A stretch of 64,000 bases of DNA from Apium graveolens. Its lineage: Eukaryota > Streptophyta > Magnoliopsida > Apiales > Apiaceae. The DNA is taken from positions 41,721,853 to 41,785,852 of the forward strand of contig NC_133657.1 in NCBI RefSeq assembly GCF_009905375.1. The letters are read 5' to 3'. The notes under the pieces were generated by a model. That model was given only the letters and a program-made list of their open reading frames with translations. It was not told the DNA's origin and searched no databases. A program made the translations under genes and the position numbers. The first letter of the stretch is position 1, and each line of letters begins with the position of its first letter. Positions 43,444 to 55,217 of the stretch are shown here, one piece after another.

Positions 43444-46400
43444 TGTGACGACCTCAATCTCGGGGTTAGGAAATGAGGACTCACACACCTCTAATCTACT
43501 AATTAAATATGCATAAACCCCGATTAACTATTAACAGGATCAACAGGATAAAGTATGAGACAAGATTACAACTACCAATCACAGAATATAACTTACAAAC
43601 CTAAAATATTATTAAATAATCAGTATCGATTCCGGCTGGGAACCGACAGATAACCCATTATATCTTTAAACACCTCTTACTAGGCGCGAGCTTACTCATA
43701 ACCTGTACTACCTGCTCTAGCAACTGGAAGCCCTCAACACGGTAGGGACCACTAGGTACGCTCTTACGAGCAGTGCGCCTAAGCCTGACCATCTTCTTGC
43801 TTAACTGCCATGGTTAGATTAAGACAAAACAAGTGAGTAGAAAACTCAGCAAGTAACTATATAGCAGTTCTACAATATCAATTCTCAATATACTTTGAAC
43901 AAACTAGGGCATTCTATTTTAGCTAATCTAGGTGGCAGATTTCCATATATTTATTTTTGTTTTCTTTGAGATAAGGAAAGGGTATCCGAAGAATAGTTGG
44001 GCTTTCAAGAAGCAAAGCTCGAAACAGGACGAAAGCCGACATTCATCACAATTCATTATAGGATCAAAATAGATCTTTCAATAGAGGAAAGCAACAGTAT
44101 TTCAAGATATAGAATCATTCATATGATCAACAATTTCAGGAATTAGGGTTCTGAGCTTTAAGCTCCACAATAACATAATCAACTCTTTTCAAAACAGTAT
44201 AAACCATTTTCATTTCCAAAAATCAATTTACTGAATAAAAGTTTCAGTTCCCTTTTTAAATAATCATTTAGAACCCTTGATTGGATCACTTATCTTTCCA
44301 TTTCATTATATACAGGTGATCAGCCCGTATCGACCTCCATTCCGGTCTTTAAGGTACCATTCAGCATAATTTCAGCCTTAAATTGGACTAGTCCCACTAG
44401 CCTCTTACCATGACTGGACTAGTCCCACTAGCCTCTTACGTCTCAATCCAATCCATCAGGAATTCATTTGGAAAACCTTGAGTTGGAAAACAATAGGTTT
44501 TCTAAAATTCATTTTATCATTACCTAGCCTTTGAAATCATTCGGACTCTTTCAAGTCGAAACTCATTCTTAATTTAGATTTTAAAGAAACAAAGTTCAGG
44601 GAGTGAATCAAAGATACGCAAAGAACAATTCTCAAGAATTCTGTATCAAGGATAACAAGGCACTAAATTTGAAGGATCAGAAATAACTTAGGGATCATTA
44701 GGGCGATCAAGAGAAATAGGGTATCATTAACAGAGTTATCCAAGATAATTTAAAGGTTCAATATGATTCATGGCATTATAGGAAACTTAAACAGAAAGGC
44801 AGATTATCAACAGGTGAAATTAATAGGATTATCAATAACAGGTTATCAAGAACAAAGGGTACTTCAAATCAATATCAGGGTTTCATAAAGCAAGGGTTTT
44901 ATACTTTAACAGTTCAATACTCTACATGGTATGAACAACATTTCCTTTACAATCATTAATACAAGTAATCAGAGTTACTTGCCTGAAATTGCTTTCCTGA
45001 AGGTTGAACTACTGCCACCTAGTATACTTTTCCCTTTCCTAGCCCGAATGCCCTCACACTCCGAATCTACAATAAAAACCAAAATCTTAATTAGATTCCC
45101 AACTCTCGTTCCCGGAATGATCACTCTATACGATAACTCGATTATATTCTTGACTCGAACTATACGAGTATAGCTTATACAAATAAGCACACAGCACATA
45201 GCACATAGCACAATTCTTTCTCGAAGTTTTTATATCCTTATATACCTAGCAATCAAAGCGTACTCGCTTGACCTAGGCTATTTCTCAAATCACACTAACA
45301 CGACTCTTTTACGAGTACTAGACCCTATTTACAACAAAACATTTACGTTCATAACCATCACTTATATCAATCAACTTAATTCCCTTTTCTTTTATTCCTT
45401 AATTCGAACCAAAACAACAATCCAATCAAGCAAGATCATAGATTTTCACATATAACACTCAATCATTCTTTCAATTACCAAAATCAAGTTTTGACCTTTA
45501 TTTCTTATGGCCTATTCGGCCTTATTGCAAATACCCACCATAAAATCAGTCAAATACTCATTTTAATTCACATAAACACGTATCTCATTCAACAACCCTT
45601 AAAGAACCACTCTCCTTTCTTTTAATCATAAAAATCCGAACCATAATCATACGTATACAATCAAATTTCTCAAAAATGAAATCATACAACTTTAGTTCTA
45701 GCATGACTCCCCATTTAAACTAGCACCATTTTTTTATTAACAAATTTCGAACATAACCACCACTCAATCATGGTCATGCAATCAAGTTCTCATTAGTCAC
45801 TAAGATTTTTAGCAAAAATCAACTCAATTCTCTTTTTAAGCCTAAGACCCATTCGAGTTTATCAAGAAAACACACATGCAAAGATCAATCTTGACATGCA
45901 AAGTCTTATATCACATTTGCAACTTGTTTTAAGCCTTAACTTAGTCATTAATCTCCTTTTCATCAAGATTTCTGAAGCATAAATCCAAACATCACCTAAT
46001 GACTCAACCTTAATCAAATTATTCAAACAACATGCATGCATTCACTTAATCACAAATCAATATCTTCTAAACCCATTTTCCATTCGGCAAAAATTCAAAA
46101 TTCACAATCCAAGAACCAAACAAGGACATGCACATCTTGATCCTTTTTAAAACTAACATGCAATCACGTTTAAGCCACATAAACTTAGTATTCAACAAGA
46201 TTAACCCGCAAAAACCGATTCCCTTTTCTTTATTAACAAAAGCCGAAGCAAAAGTCCACAAAACCCGAAGCAAAGATTCGCATGCAACCTCAATTCTTTT
46301 GATTTTTCTAAGCACAATCATATGCACACATTCATTTACAATCAAAGGAATCATTTAATCAAACACCCACTCGATTTTTATCAAAGAAGCCAAAAACCCT

Positions 46401-48015
46401 TTTTCCAAATTTTCAAGAAATCATAACATGCATGCATCATTTCAAGTTTATAAATTACAACTTTTTTATTAACAACTATCCACTATTGATTTCATGGTTA
46501 AAAACCAACTTTATCACTTTAAGAACATAAACCCATTCAGTTATATAAAAAAACACCACATGCATCTACTAAAATTAAAGTGTACTTTGTGTAGAGTTCA
46601 GTTTTCACATCACAACTCACCACCGGTTCACCGGAGTTCATCACCGGTGGTGGTGGCTTCACGGTGGTGCCCTCATTCGAGGGTGTCCAACCACAAAACC
46701 CCCGATTTCGTCAATTACGCAAGATAAACTAACATGCACTTCTTTCTAGCATTCATTATGCAAGGAATCAAGCTTAACAAGATGACAACAATCAACAATC
46801 AAGAAGAACCATGGGGTTCTCGGGTGTACACGCCCACCGAACACACACAACACACACACACCGGCATGCAAGTCTAATCACACACATGCACACACTTCTA
46901 ACCATATATAAGTGCTTAGCAAAAAGAATTAGGGATGATTGGTGTGTTTGATCAAAGAAAAGAGAGGTATACCGAGAGAGATTGAAGAAAGCCGAGAGAG
47001 AGAGTGAGAGAGAGTGTTCGAGAGAGAGAGAGAAGAGAAAAAGAAAAGAGAAAAGAGTGAGTGTTCGGCAAGAAGAAGAAAATGAGGAAGGAAGGGAGTA
47101 TTTATACTCCACCAAGATTAAGGGCAAAATAGTAATCTAATAACTCCCTTTTTAGTTTGCATTTTCTTTCTCTTTTTACTTAATTGCAACGAAATTCAAA
47201 ATAAAAATATTTTTCTCTCGGAAAGTCAAGAATTATTGAAAACGACATTTTTAACGCGTAGGCCTTAAAATTAGCTTTTTATCCATTACTCATAATAAGA
47301 ATTTGAGCGAGCGGTTGATTTTATATGAATTTCGCAAACTCGCCTTAATAAATACCTTTTCCACATAAAATCGATTTAAAAATGCAAAGATCAACAATTA
47401 AATTCACTTATCATTTTTAAAAAGTCTCTAAGACCTCTACGAAGATAACAGAACAAATCCCATGTTTTTATCCATCTCAGATGATTTTATAAAAATTCAC
47501 GAAGGTTAATTAAACCTTTACTTAAATCACATAATTCCTTTAAAATTCACAAAAATTGACACAGAACATATAATCATGCACACAGTCAAGCAATCACATG
47601 CATATAGTCACATAACGACTCAGGTCTGATCATAGAATATATCCCTCTTTAATCTTTATCCTCTTTTACGCGTACCGGGTCACGTTCATCCCGACGGCCC
47701 GACGCTCAGCGTTTCGATTACGCTTCTCATTATCATTATTGACCGACACGTCACTTAGGAAAACACACTTTACTGACACATTCATTTCATTCAATCACAC
47801 ATAATTCCCCTTTTATATATTCTTTAACTCTTTAATGGGACGGGTTCCGTTCTACCTGACGGCCCGACAACACAGCTTAACTTCTAAGCTGACTCTTTAA
47901 ATTGGAACATTTTTATCCACGCTGCTTAACTCTAGTATACAGATAAGACAAATAATCATCACTTAATCACATACTTTACTTTCTTAATTACGACGCAAAA
48001 TTCTCGGTCATTACA
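43444..48015 (-). repeat. 5' LTR of the chromovirus (4,572 bp)
   Basis: TGTGACGACC...GGTCATTACA, matching the left LTR throughout. Repeated units are at 44385/44416, the inverted repeat at 46618/46643 and a GA-rich run at about 46985-47050. A CCCGACGG insertion at about 47692-47700 and small indels account for the 10-bp length difference. Confidence 0.95.
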
Positions 48016-48020
48016 GGAAT
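48016..48020. other. Target-site duplication, right copy (GGAAT)
   Basis: GGAAT immediately after the right LTR end TTACA, identical to 33374-33378. Confidence 0.95.
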
Positions 48021-48233
48021 GACCATGTCTCCATCTGTAGATTCCTCAACTCTTACCATGGGAGTGAATGGCCCATTATTGAGGATCTGAATGTATAATG
48101 GATTGGCCATCCTTATGAACAGCATGATTTTCTTTTTCCATAATGTGTAGTTAGATCTGTCAAAGGTCGGATTTTTATACTGCTCAGTTTCTGTGTATTT
48201 ATTCTTCCAAGATCTTTAGTCTCTTTGCTTTCA
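48021..48233 (-). pseudogene. Gag start of copy B, right of the gypsy insertion
   Basis: Minus-strand text FDRSNYTLWKKKIMLFIRM and LNNGPFTPM is the usual N-terminal stretch of SIRE-type Gag. It is in the frame that resumes at 33378 on the other side of the gypsy element. I do not see the expected start ATG; the reading opens with SWKNKYTE, so the start codon seems to be lost. Confidence 0.82.
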
Positions 48234-48239
48234 GATTTT

Positions 48240-48251
48240 GCTCTGATACCA
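48240..48251 (-). other. Primer-binding site of copy B
   Basis: Minus strand TGGTATCAGAGC, two bases inside the LTR that starts at 48254. Confidence 0.95.
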
Positions 48252-48253
48252 CT

Positions 48254-48505
48254 TGTTGGGTAATTAATACAACACGGGGGGTGAATGTGTTTTAAACAAT
48301 TTTAATGTCTTTTTAAAATTTTAAGTATGGTGAACAAAGTAATCTATATTGTAGAGATAATGTGTTTTAAAAGAATAATTAAAACATGCATATGAAAACA
48401 ATTATCTTTCAAAACTAACTTAATTTTATATTAAAATCAAGCTAGTGTTTGCTACAAATTTCTGGGTTCTTAGTATGTTAAGAACTCAGCTTCTCTCTTA
48501 AGAGT
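48254..48505 (-). repeat. Inner part of the 5' LTR of copy B
   Basis: TGTTGGGTAATTAATAC and the next ~250 bases match the 3' LTR at 17956-18210 until AAGAGT, where the sequence changes to another LTR. The rest of this LTR should continue to the right of the nested elements, outside the window. Confidence 0.9.
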
Positions 48506-49123
48506 TGTTAGATATATTTGATAATGTCATGGCTATTATGTTTTATGTTTAGCTTTCAGAATCTTACTTGAACAGGATAAATCAGTACTTAACTGTTGAT
48601 CAGTACTTATACTGGAAGTCAGGACTTAAGGATATTAGTACTTATGTTATTAGGAGATAATCATCAGAAGATAAGTATCAGAACTTAAGTGCTGAAGGAC
48701 AATCAGATAAGGACAGTAGCTGATTATAGGAAAGAAGATCAAGATAAACATAAGAAGAGATATGCATGAAGAAGGAATTCTGTAAAGAATGGAATACTTG
48801 GAAGAAAAGATATCTGATTGATATATTTTAGGAAGCAGAATTATATTCCATATCAATTAGCGATTATCTTGTAACTGTGTAGTATATAAACACAGACATA
48901 GGGTTTACACTATAAGTGTTATCATTATTAGAGAAGATTATTCATTGTAACCCTAGCAGCTCTCGTGATATTTGTTCGTCACTGAGAGGTAACAGTTCCA
49001 TACTGTAACAGAGTTTATTGTTTCAATAAAGTTTGTTTTCTGTTACTTAAGTTCTTAAAGTTCGATTTGAGTGTACTATACACTGTATTCACCCCCTCTA
49101 CAGTGTGTGTGTGTGACCTAACA
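48506..49123 (+). repeat. 5' LTR of family 3 (618 bp)
   Basis: TGTTAGATATATTTG...GTGACCTAACA with perfect 6-bp inverted ends. AGTACTTA-type motifs start at 48584, 48602, 48621 (AGGACTTA), 48637 and 48680 (AGAACTTA). TATATAAA at 48883-48890 is a good TATA box about 200 bp downstream. The 3' end has a GT-rich run (CAGTGTGTGTGTGTGACC). Confidence 0.92.
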
Positions 49124-49125
49124 AT

Positions 49126-49137
49126 TGGTATCAGAGC
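49126..49137 (+). other. Primer-binding site of family 3
   Basis: TGGTATCAGAGC, two bases after the LTR end. Confidence 0.95.
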
Positions 49138-49179
49138 CTATCTGTTAACATACATACAGTTAAAGATCCAAACACAATC

Positions 49180-51438
49180 ATGTCGGACACAAAAACTCCA
49201 ACTAAGCCTACCAAAACTGAGGAATCACCAAAGACACAAATTCAGAGTCGGTATGAGACCATCAGAGTTCCCATACTGAGACCATCTGAATATCCCATAT
49301 GGAAGGTAAGGATGACCATGTTCCTGGAAGCAACAAATCCAGAATACCTTGATAGAATCAAGGAAGGCCCTCACAAACCAACCAAGCTTGCTGTTGCAGT
49401 TGCAGGTGAAGCAGCAAAGACCGTACCAAAAGAGAAGAGTGATTATACTGCTGAAGACATAACATCAATTGCTAAGGATGCTAAGGTACGACACTTACTG
49501 CATAGTGCCATTGATAATGTAATGTCAAACAGGGTAATCAACTGCAAGACTGCTAAGGAGATATGGGATGCTCTGGAAACAAGGTGTCAGGGAACTGACA
49601 CAATTAAGAAGAACAGGAAGACAATACTCACTCAAGAGTATGAACACTTTGACTCAAAGACTAATGAGTCATTGAATGATTTATATGATAGATTTGTCAA
49701 ACTTTTGAATGATTTGCCATTGGTTGATAAAGAGTATTATCTTGAAGATTCAAACCTTAAGTTCCTGTTAGCTCTTCCTGAATGCTGGGATTTGAAGGCA
49801 ACGACAATAAGAGACAACTACAATCTTGATGAAACAACTCTTGACGAAATCTATGGAATGCTCAAGACTCATGAGCTGGAGATGGAACAAAGAAGCAAGA
49901 GGAAAGGAGGAAAGTCAAGGACAGTTGCTCTTAAGGCTGAAGAAGAATTCCCCAAAGCAGCTTCCTCAAAGAAAGACAAGGGTAAAGCTCTTTTCATAAA
50001 GTCTGATACTGAGTCATCAAGTTCTGAGAGTGATGATGACTCAGATTCTGAAAGCTTGCCTGAGACTGATGCTGATGAGGAGATGATGAAGCTGTGTGCT
50101 CTTATGGTGAAAGGAATCACAAAGATTGCATACAGGAAGTTCAGGAAGGGAAAGAAGTTTTCCAGGAAAGGCATAAGTTCTGATAAGAAGAATTTCAGAA
50201 GATCTGAAGGCAGAGGAGGAAAGTCTGACAGAGGAGATTACACCAATGTTAAATGCTATAACTGTGGTGAGAAAGGCCACATATCTCCTGACTGCAAGAA
50301 GGTAAAGGGTGACAAAGGCAAGGCTCTTGTCACAAAGCAGAAAAGCTGGACAGACACCTCAGACTCTGAAAGTGAGGAAAACTATGCATTGATGGCAAAT
50401 GCTGATAAAGAAAGTGTTGAGAGTTCTGAAGTTGCTGAAACAAAGGTACCTCAGACTACATATGCTTTTTATACTGATGATATTAATGAGTTGAGAAGAT
50501 ATCTTAAAACCATGTTTGTTAGTTATAGAGATCAAACTTTAACATGTGAAAGATTAACTTCTGAAAATCTTGCATTTAAGAAAAGAAATGATTTCTTAGA
50601 AAAAGAGTTAGTCATGTTCCATCAAACTCAGAAGGATAGAGATGATGCTTTTTATGTTAGGAATGAAGTGCTAAAATTAAATGAATCTCTAAAAACTGAG
50701 TTAGAAAAGGAAAGAGAGATTATCAGGACTTGGACTAACTCTGGCAAAATAACTCAAAATTTGCTAAGTAGTGGAAACTGGAAAGAGGGCTTAGGTTATG
50801 GAGAAGATAAGAAAGATAAAGGAACTGAAGAAATTAAGTCTGTTGATAAGCAAAAGCCAAAGTTAAAACCTAATAAGTTTGTAACTGTAAAGTCTGAAAA
50901 TGAAAAATCAGAAGTTACAAAGAAATTAACTTCTGACAAACTAAAATAGGAAAAGACAGCTGAAGTGAACATAGGCTTAATGACAAAGAAGCAGCTTAAG
51001 CATAAGCTGAAAGATGTCAAGAATGCAAACAAGGTAAAATCACCTAGGAAAAATAGGAATGGAAAAGAAGGTGTGAATAAAAGCAATAATTATAAACCTG
51101 TTCCTGATGCTTCTAGGAAAACATGTCATAACTGTGGAAGTTCTAACCATCTGGCTTCTTTTTGCAGGAAGAATAAGAATATTAACTCCTTACCTTCAAA
51201 GTCAGGAGTTAAAAGTCAGTCTGTTAGATACAAACCACAAAATCCTTGTTTTCATTGTGGTAGTTTATGGCATTCCATTTATACTTGTAAGGAATATCAT
51301 AGCTTGTACTATGATTATTATCAAATAAAACCTTCTTTGAAGAAAGTTTCCATTGTTCCTTCTAGTGTAAATTCTGATTCAAAGTCTGATAGTGTAAGTT
51401 CTGATAAGAAAATTGTTAACATAAACTCTGATGCTAAA
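49180..51438 (+). pseudogene. Gag of family 3, one stop, truncated at its end
   Basis: ATG at 49180, 43 bases after the primer site. 589 open codons, TAG at 50947-50949 (SDKLK, stop, EKTAEVN), then open in the same frame to the junction at about 51438. UBN2-type capsid text (NCKTAKEIWDALETRCQG, LDEIYGMLKTHELEM), a Ser/Asp/Glu-rich stretch, zinc knuckle CYNCGEKGHISPDC near residue 359, a coiled-coil-like stretch (residues ~430-520), then CHNCGSSNHLASFC and CFHCGSLWHSIYTC after the stop. The last residues before the next stop come from the chromovirus LTR. A CAG-to-TAG change would explain the stop. Confidence 0.9.
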
Positions 51439-54400
51439 TCGTTACACCTTAAAAGGGTTTCTGAATAATTTACATATTCCTTGCCATTATAACAATTCAT
51501 ATTATACATAAGTCTGGTTCATCAATAGTTGAAAACCTAGCCTATTGGTAGCTCCTACCTCAGCTACGGCGGCATCAACGCTTCCAGAAAACTGCGGAAC
51601 GTTTCCTAACCGCATGCGAATTGGAAGTTTGGTCTCGTTCATCTTTTCTATCTGTTGTTGTGTGATGAAAGAAGAAAGCAAGGGTGAGCAACAAGCCCAC
51701 CAAAATAATATGTATAATAATTAACAATATATGAGCATTCTCATAGTACTCATGAAAGTCTTTGTCAAGAAGAAATGAACCAAGTTGATATCTTAACGCG
51801 ACCAAATCGCAAAATATTCAGTATATAAGTATATATACTTTTCATAATCTTTGAAATCCTCGGCCATGTATAATATACACAGAGTTCCAGTTTATAACTG
51901 TATAAAAATATCGTTGCAAGGTGATCTCATATATCTAGCCTTGTCTCAACGTTTTTATGAAAATCTTTGTCATGCATAAGATAATCATTAACCAGATTTA
52001 AGTTGAAAAGATGAAGTTACAAGATACTCCAATATACTTATATCTTTTTCGGATACTACTTGAACTACCACCGTTCAACATATCATCAGTTTCAAGAGTT
52101 CATCACATAGATGAGACTTCAAGAAAAGGTTTGAATAGATTCAATCTTTGAAATATCATTCAAAAGAAATGAAGTTACGAGATACTTTATTTAGTCCCGA
52201 TATATATATCCACATATATATCTCTTATACATTTCCTGGAAACCTCTGTTATGTGAAGTATGAACAGAGTTTGTAACATCCAATGAATTTTGGAAAGGAA
52301 AAGAATTTTGGCATAAACCCGGTATCTTGTTGATCAGGCAAAGATACCAATAAGTAACCTTTTCTACTGTAGATGGATGAATTCCTCGCCAGTCATCACC
52401 CTGGCCGTATTAGGACCTCACACTAGACCGTTACCCGGCCACTCACGCGTGGATGGACTGTCACCCAGCCTCTTACACCTTCATAGACTGTACCCCGGCC
52501 TGTCGCTTATGCCGACTCAATTAGATGGACTTACTTCCCGAACATTGGGCAAGTAATCAAATTGTTTTCTCAAAACAGCAACCTCGTTGCGAATATAAAA
52601 TACACCACAGAGCCGGATCCCCAAGATTTTTGAGCTAATATTCAAGTCTCCTTCGAAAGGAAGATCTTAAATCTGAAAACGAGTTTTGGGATTCGCTCTA
52701 ACTCTAAAATCATTTTGAAGACTCGAAAACATTTTTAAGAATGTTTGGAGTAGAGCTGATTTAATGAAATAAATCAGTCCCGATATGTTGGAGAATATCT
52801 GAATATTATTATTTAAATAATATTCCCATAAGGATAATCCTTATAAAAATAATTGAAGTAGAAGTTTTAAAACTTATACTTGAAATGAATAATAAATAAC
52901 CAAAGATATACTTATATGAAAGTACGATCTTTATTTGAATAATCGAAAATAAGTTTGATTATCAAAACATTATTCTTTAATAAAATAAAGAATATTAATT
53001 AGTAAATAAACGGAGTCATAAGTCCTCGAATGAATATTAAACTAATATTCATTAATTAAAATAAACGGAGTCATAAGTCCTCGAATGAATATTCAACTAA
53101 TATTCATTAATTAAAATAAAGTTATTGAATAAAACTTATTCGATTAATAGTTTTGAAAACTATATCAATATATATATATATAAGTATATATATAATATAC
53201 TCGGGAACATCGACTCCCGGTTTTAGAAAATGTTCACCTTTGGGTCCCCTATACTAAGGGTATACGCAACTACTGTTTATCTCTAGCATAGGTATGATGC
53301 AACTTATAAGCATTTGAATCAACAGATATATATCAAGATTACGAAACAGACATGCATATATACCATATCACATGCTCCAATATATCGCAAGATTTGCTAA
53401 TTAACCACCATGCATCTATCACAAGATAATGCATAAACATATGTATACATCACAACAACAGTATAACGGGTAGAAAACTTGCCTGAGTGTTCCCGGATAG
53501 ACTTAAGCTTAGAGTGGGTCCGATAACCTATGAACAACAACATAAGTCGGAATTAATCCCCGATCGCTTAAGAAACTAGACTTTAACCAATTAGACCCCT
53601 AACGTTCGCTTTCGCGCTTAACGATTCACTTAAGTCGCTCGAGTACCCTCAGCTCCACCATTTTTAATAAATTAACCATTACGAGTTTTAAGGAAATTCT
53701 TTCGTGAGTACCTTACCAACTGCCTAATCCACTTAACATAATTGCTTCATACCCCAATTAGTCATTTAAAGTCCTTACCCAAGGTTTCAAAGTAAGGCGA
53801 GGGGTAATGGTTCGGTCGTGAAGCGCCGTTACTTAAAACGGTCGTTTCTCCTAAACCGTACATCGGATTCAAACGAACCACATATCAAAACGAATCTCGT
53901 AACATGAATTATCTAATCATGGCAATGGTCAAAACCTAACAGTGAGTTCACGGGTCCTGATATTAAGAACAAAAACAGTCTAAAGTAAATCGGGCATTAC
54001 GACGGCTATGTTTACGCGATTACCAAGTTTTAAACAACCCCAAACAACCACCATTCAACTCACAACCAATAATACAACCAACCCTCATCCAATCCTTACT
54101 ACATCAGTCCCCAAATATTAAGATTTTCCAATTTATACAACCCCACACATGAACTACTAGCTATACTTAAGTTTCATTAACTATAAACAAGATTTCAACA
54201 TCCAAATCACTACAAATCCAATCCAAACTCTAAACACACAAGCATCATGCTTCTCATTTACTATAACCATCAAAACCATCTTAATACTCAAAGTAAAGTT
54301 AGGGTTTGGAGGTGTTATACCTTCCTTGGAGTGATTAGAGTAGCTAGGAAGCCTTAAGAAGCCTTGAGATAGCTTAGGAATGCTTGGATCTTAAAGGAAA

Positions 54401-55204
54401 TCAAAGAAAATAAAGTTAGTAATCTTGAAAACACTATTCATCATCTTCTTCCTGATTTATTGGAAGAGATTCATGAAGAAATAGAAGCTTAAACTCCTAG
54501 GATATGCTTATCTAATCATAAGGGACCTTGGGTAATTACCTTGCAAATTAACAAAGCTCGAAACTTGATTTTTGGAATTTTTCTTCTTGAAAAAATGGAA
54601 AAGTCGTGAGCTATGTGTTCTTGGGAGAGTATTTGCTTTGTTGAATGTTTTTGTGGTGGAAAATGAAGTGAATGGGATATTTGGATGATTTGTTGGTTGT
54701 TTAAAGTGAGTGGAGTATGACTAAGCATGACATCATCTTGTTGACTTCATCTCTTGCCACTTGTCATAACTTGGTGGTGGAAGCATCTTCTTATGATAAT
54801 CCTTGCTTAATTGTTTGGTTAATGACCGCTTATCTGTTATACGGTTCGCTATCATACCCGGGATCTTATTACTTGGGTTCCCCTAAACCTTTCTCAATAT
54901 ATTATATTTCTTATATGATCCTCTCTTGTAATCCTTGAATTTAAATCCTTTTTATCCTGTTACCTTATACTCAATTCTTTCGGTATCTGGTGGATTTTCG
55001 GGAAAAAAATCAAAGTGTTCGAATTTGGATTCTGACGATCTTTACATACACTTATATACCAGATAGAGTACTAATAAGATCTCAGAATAACAATAAAAGA
55101 ACCTCTACAAAGTGTGGTATGAAAAGTTTCTTATTCAGCATAATCAGCAAAATCACTATTCATAAGGGTTTCAAAAAAAAATTCCAAAAATTGGGATTAT
55201 TACA
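51439..55204 (-). repeat. 3' LTR of the second chromovirus, truncated at its outer end
   Basis: Begins abruptly with CGTTACACCTTAAAAGGG, equal to position 61027-61030 in the right LTR, and ends GGGATTATTACA. Contains three imperfect ~22-bp units at 52425, 52455 and 52485, a 55-bp tandem duplication at 53011-53120 and TA-rich runs near 53166-53200. No genes. Confidence 0.9.
53011..53120. repeat. 55-bp tandem duplication in the left LTR only
   Basis: The unit beginning CGGAGTCATAAGTCCTCG occurs at 53011 and again at 53066; the right LTR has one copy (near 62604). It therefore arose after insertion, or was lost on the right. Confidence 0.9.
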
Positions 55205-55217
55205 GTCTCCCCTCCTT
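55205..55217 (-). other. Polypurine tract of the second chromovirus
   Basis: Minus strand AAGGAGGGGAGAC next to the 3' LTR end. Confidence 0.87.

Larger units (their letters stand above)
33379..48015 (-). mobile_element. Ty3/gypsy chromovirus (Tekay/Del-like), complete with both LTRs
   Basis: 14.6 kb between matching 5-bp duplications, inserted in gag of copy B. On the minus strand: 5' LTR 48015-43444, primer site, a pre-gag ORF, gag with three zinc knuckles, protease, reverse transcriptase, RNase H, integrase and a C-terminal chromodomain, polypurine tract, 3' LTR 37940-33379. Integrase after RNase H defines Ty3/gypsy; the chromodomain and 4.5-kb LTRs fit the Tekay/Del clade. Gag-pol has three nonsense codons, a frameshift and an integrase deletion. 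By eye the LTRs differ by about 2% (3 in the first 120 bases, 1 in a 200-base stretch, 5 in another 125), so the insertion is fairly recent. Confidence 0.95.
17956..48505 (-). mobile_element. SIRE-like copia element, family 2, copy B, split by nested insertions
   Basis: Its parts are spread over 30 kb on the minus strand: 5' LTR fragment (48254-48505), primer site, gag start (48021-48233), rest of gag and pol (33378-28403), ORF3 (21806-19411), polypurine tract and 3' LTR (19252-17956). A gypsy element (33379-48015) divides gag; a copia element (21973-28390) lies between pol and ORF3; a third copia element cuts the 5' LTR at 48506. The LTR text at 48254 and at 17956 is the same family over 250 bp, which ties both ends together. 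The remainder of its 5' LTR should lie right of the window. Confidence 0.88.
48506..51438 (+). mobile_element. SIRE-like copia element, family 3 (LTR and gag only)
   Basis: Inserted in the 5' LTR of copy B in the opposite orientation. A 618-bp LTR with TGTTAG/CTAACA ends, a primer site and a nearly open gag. The sequence is broken at about 51438 inside gag by the LTR of the second chromovirus; protease and everything after are not in the window. Confidence 0.88.
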
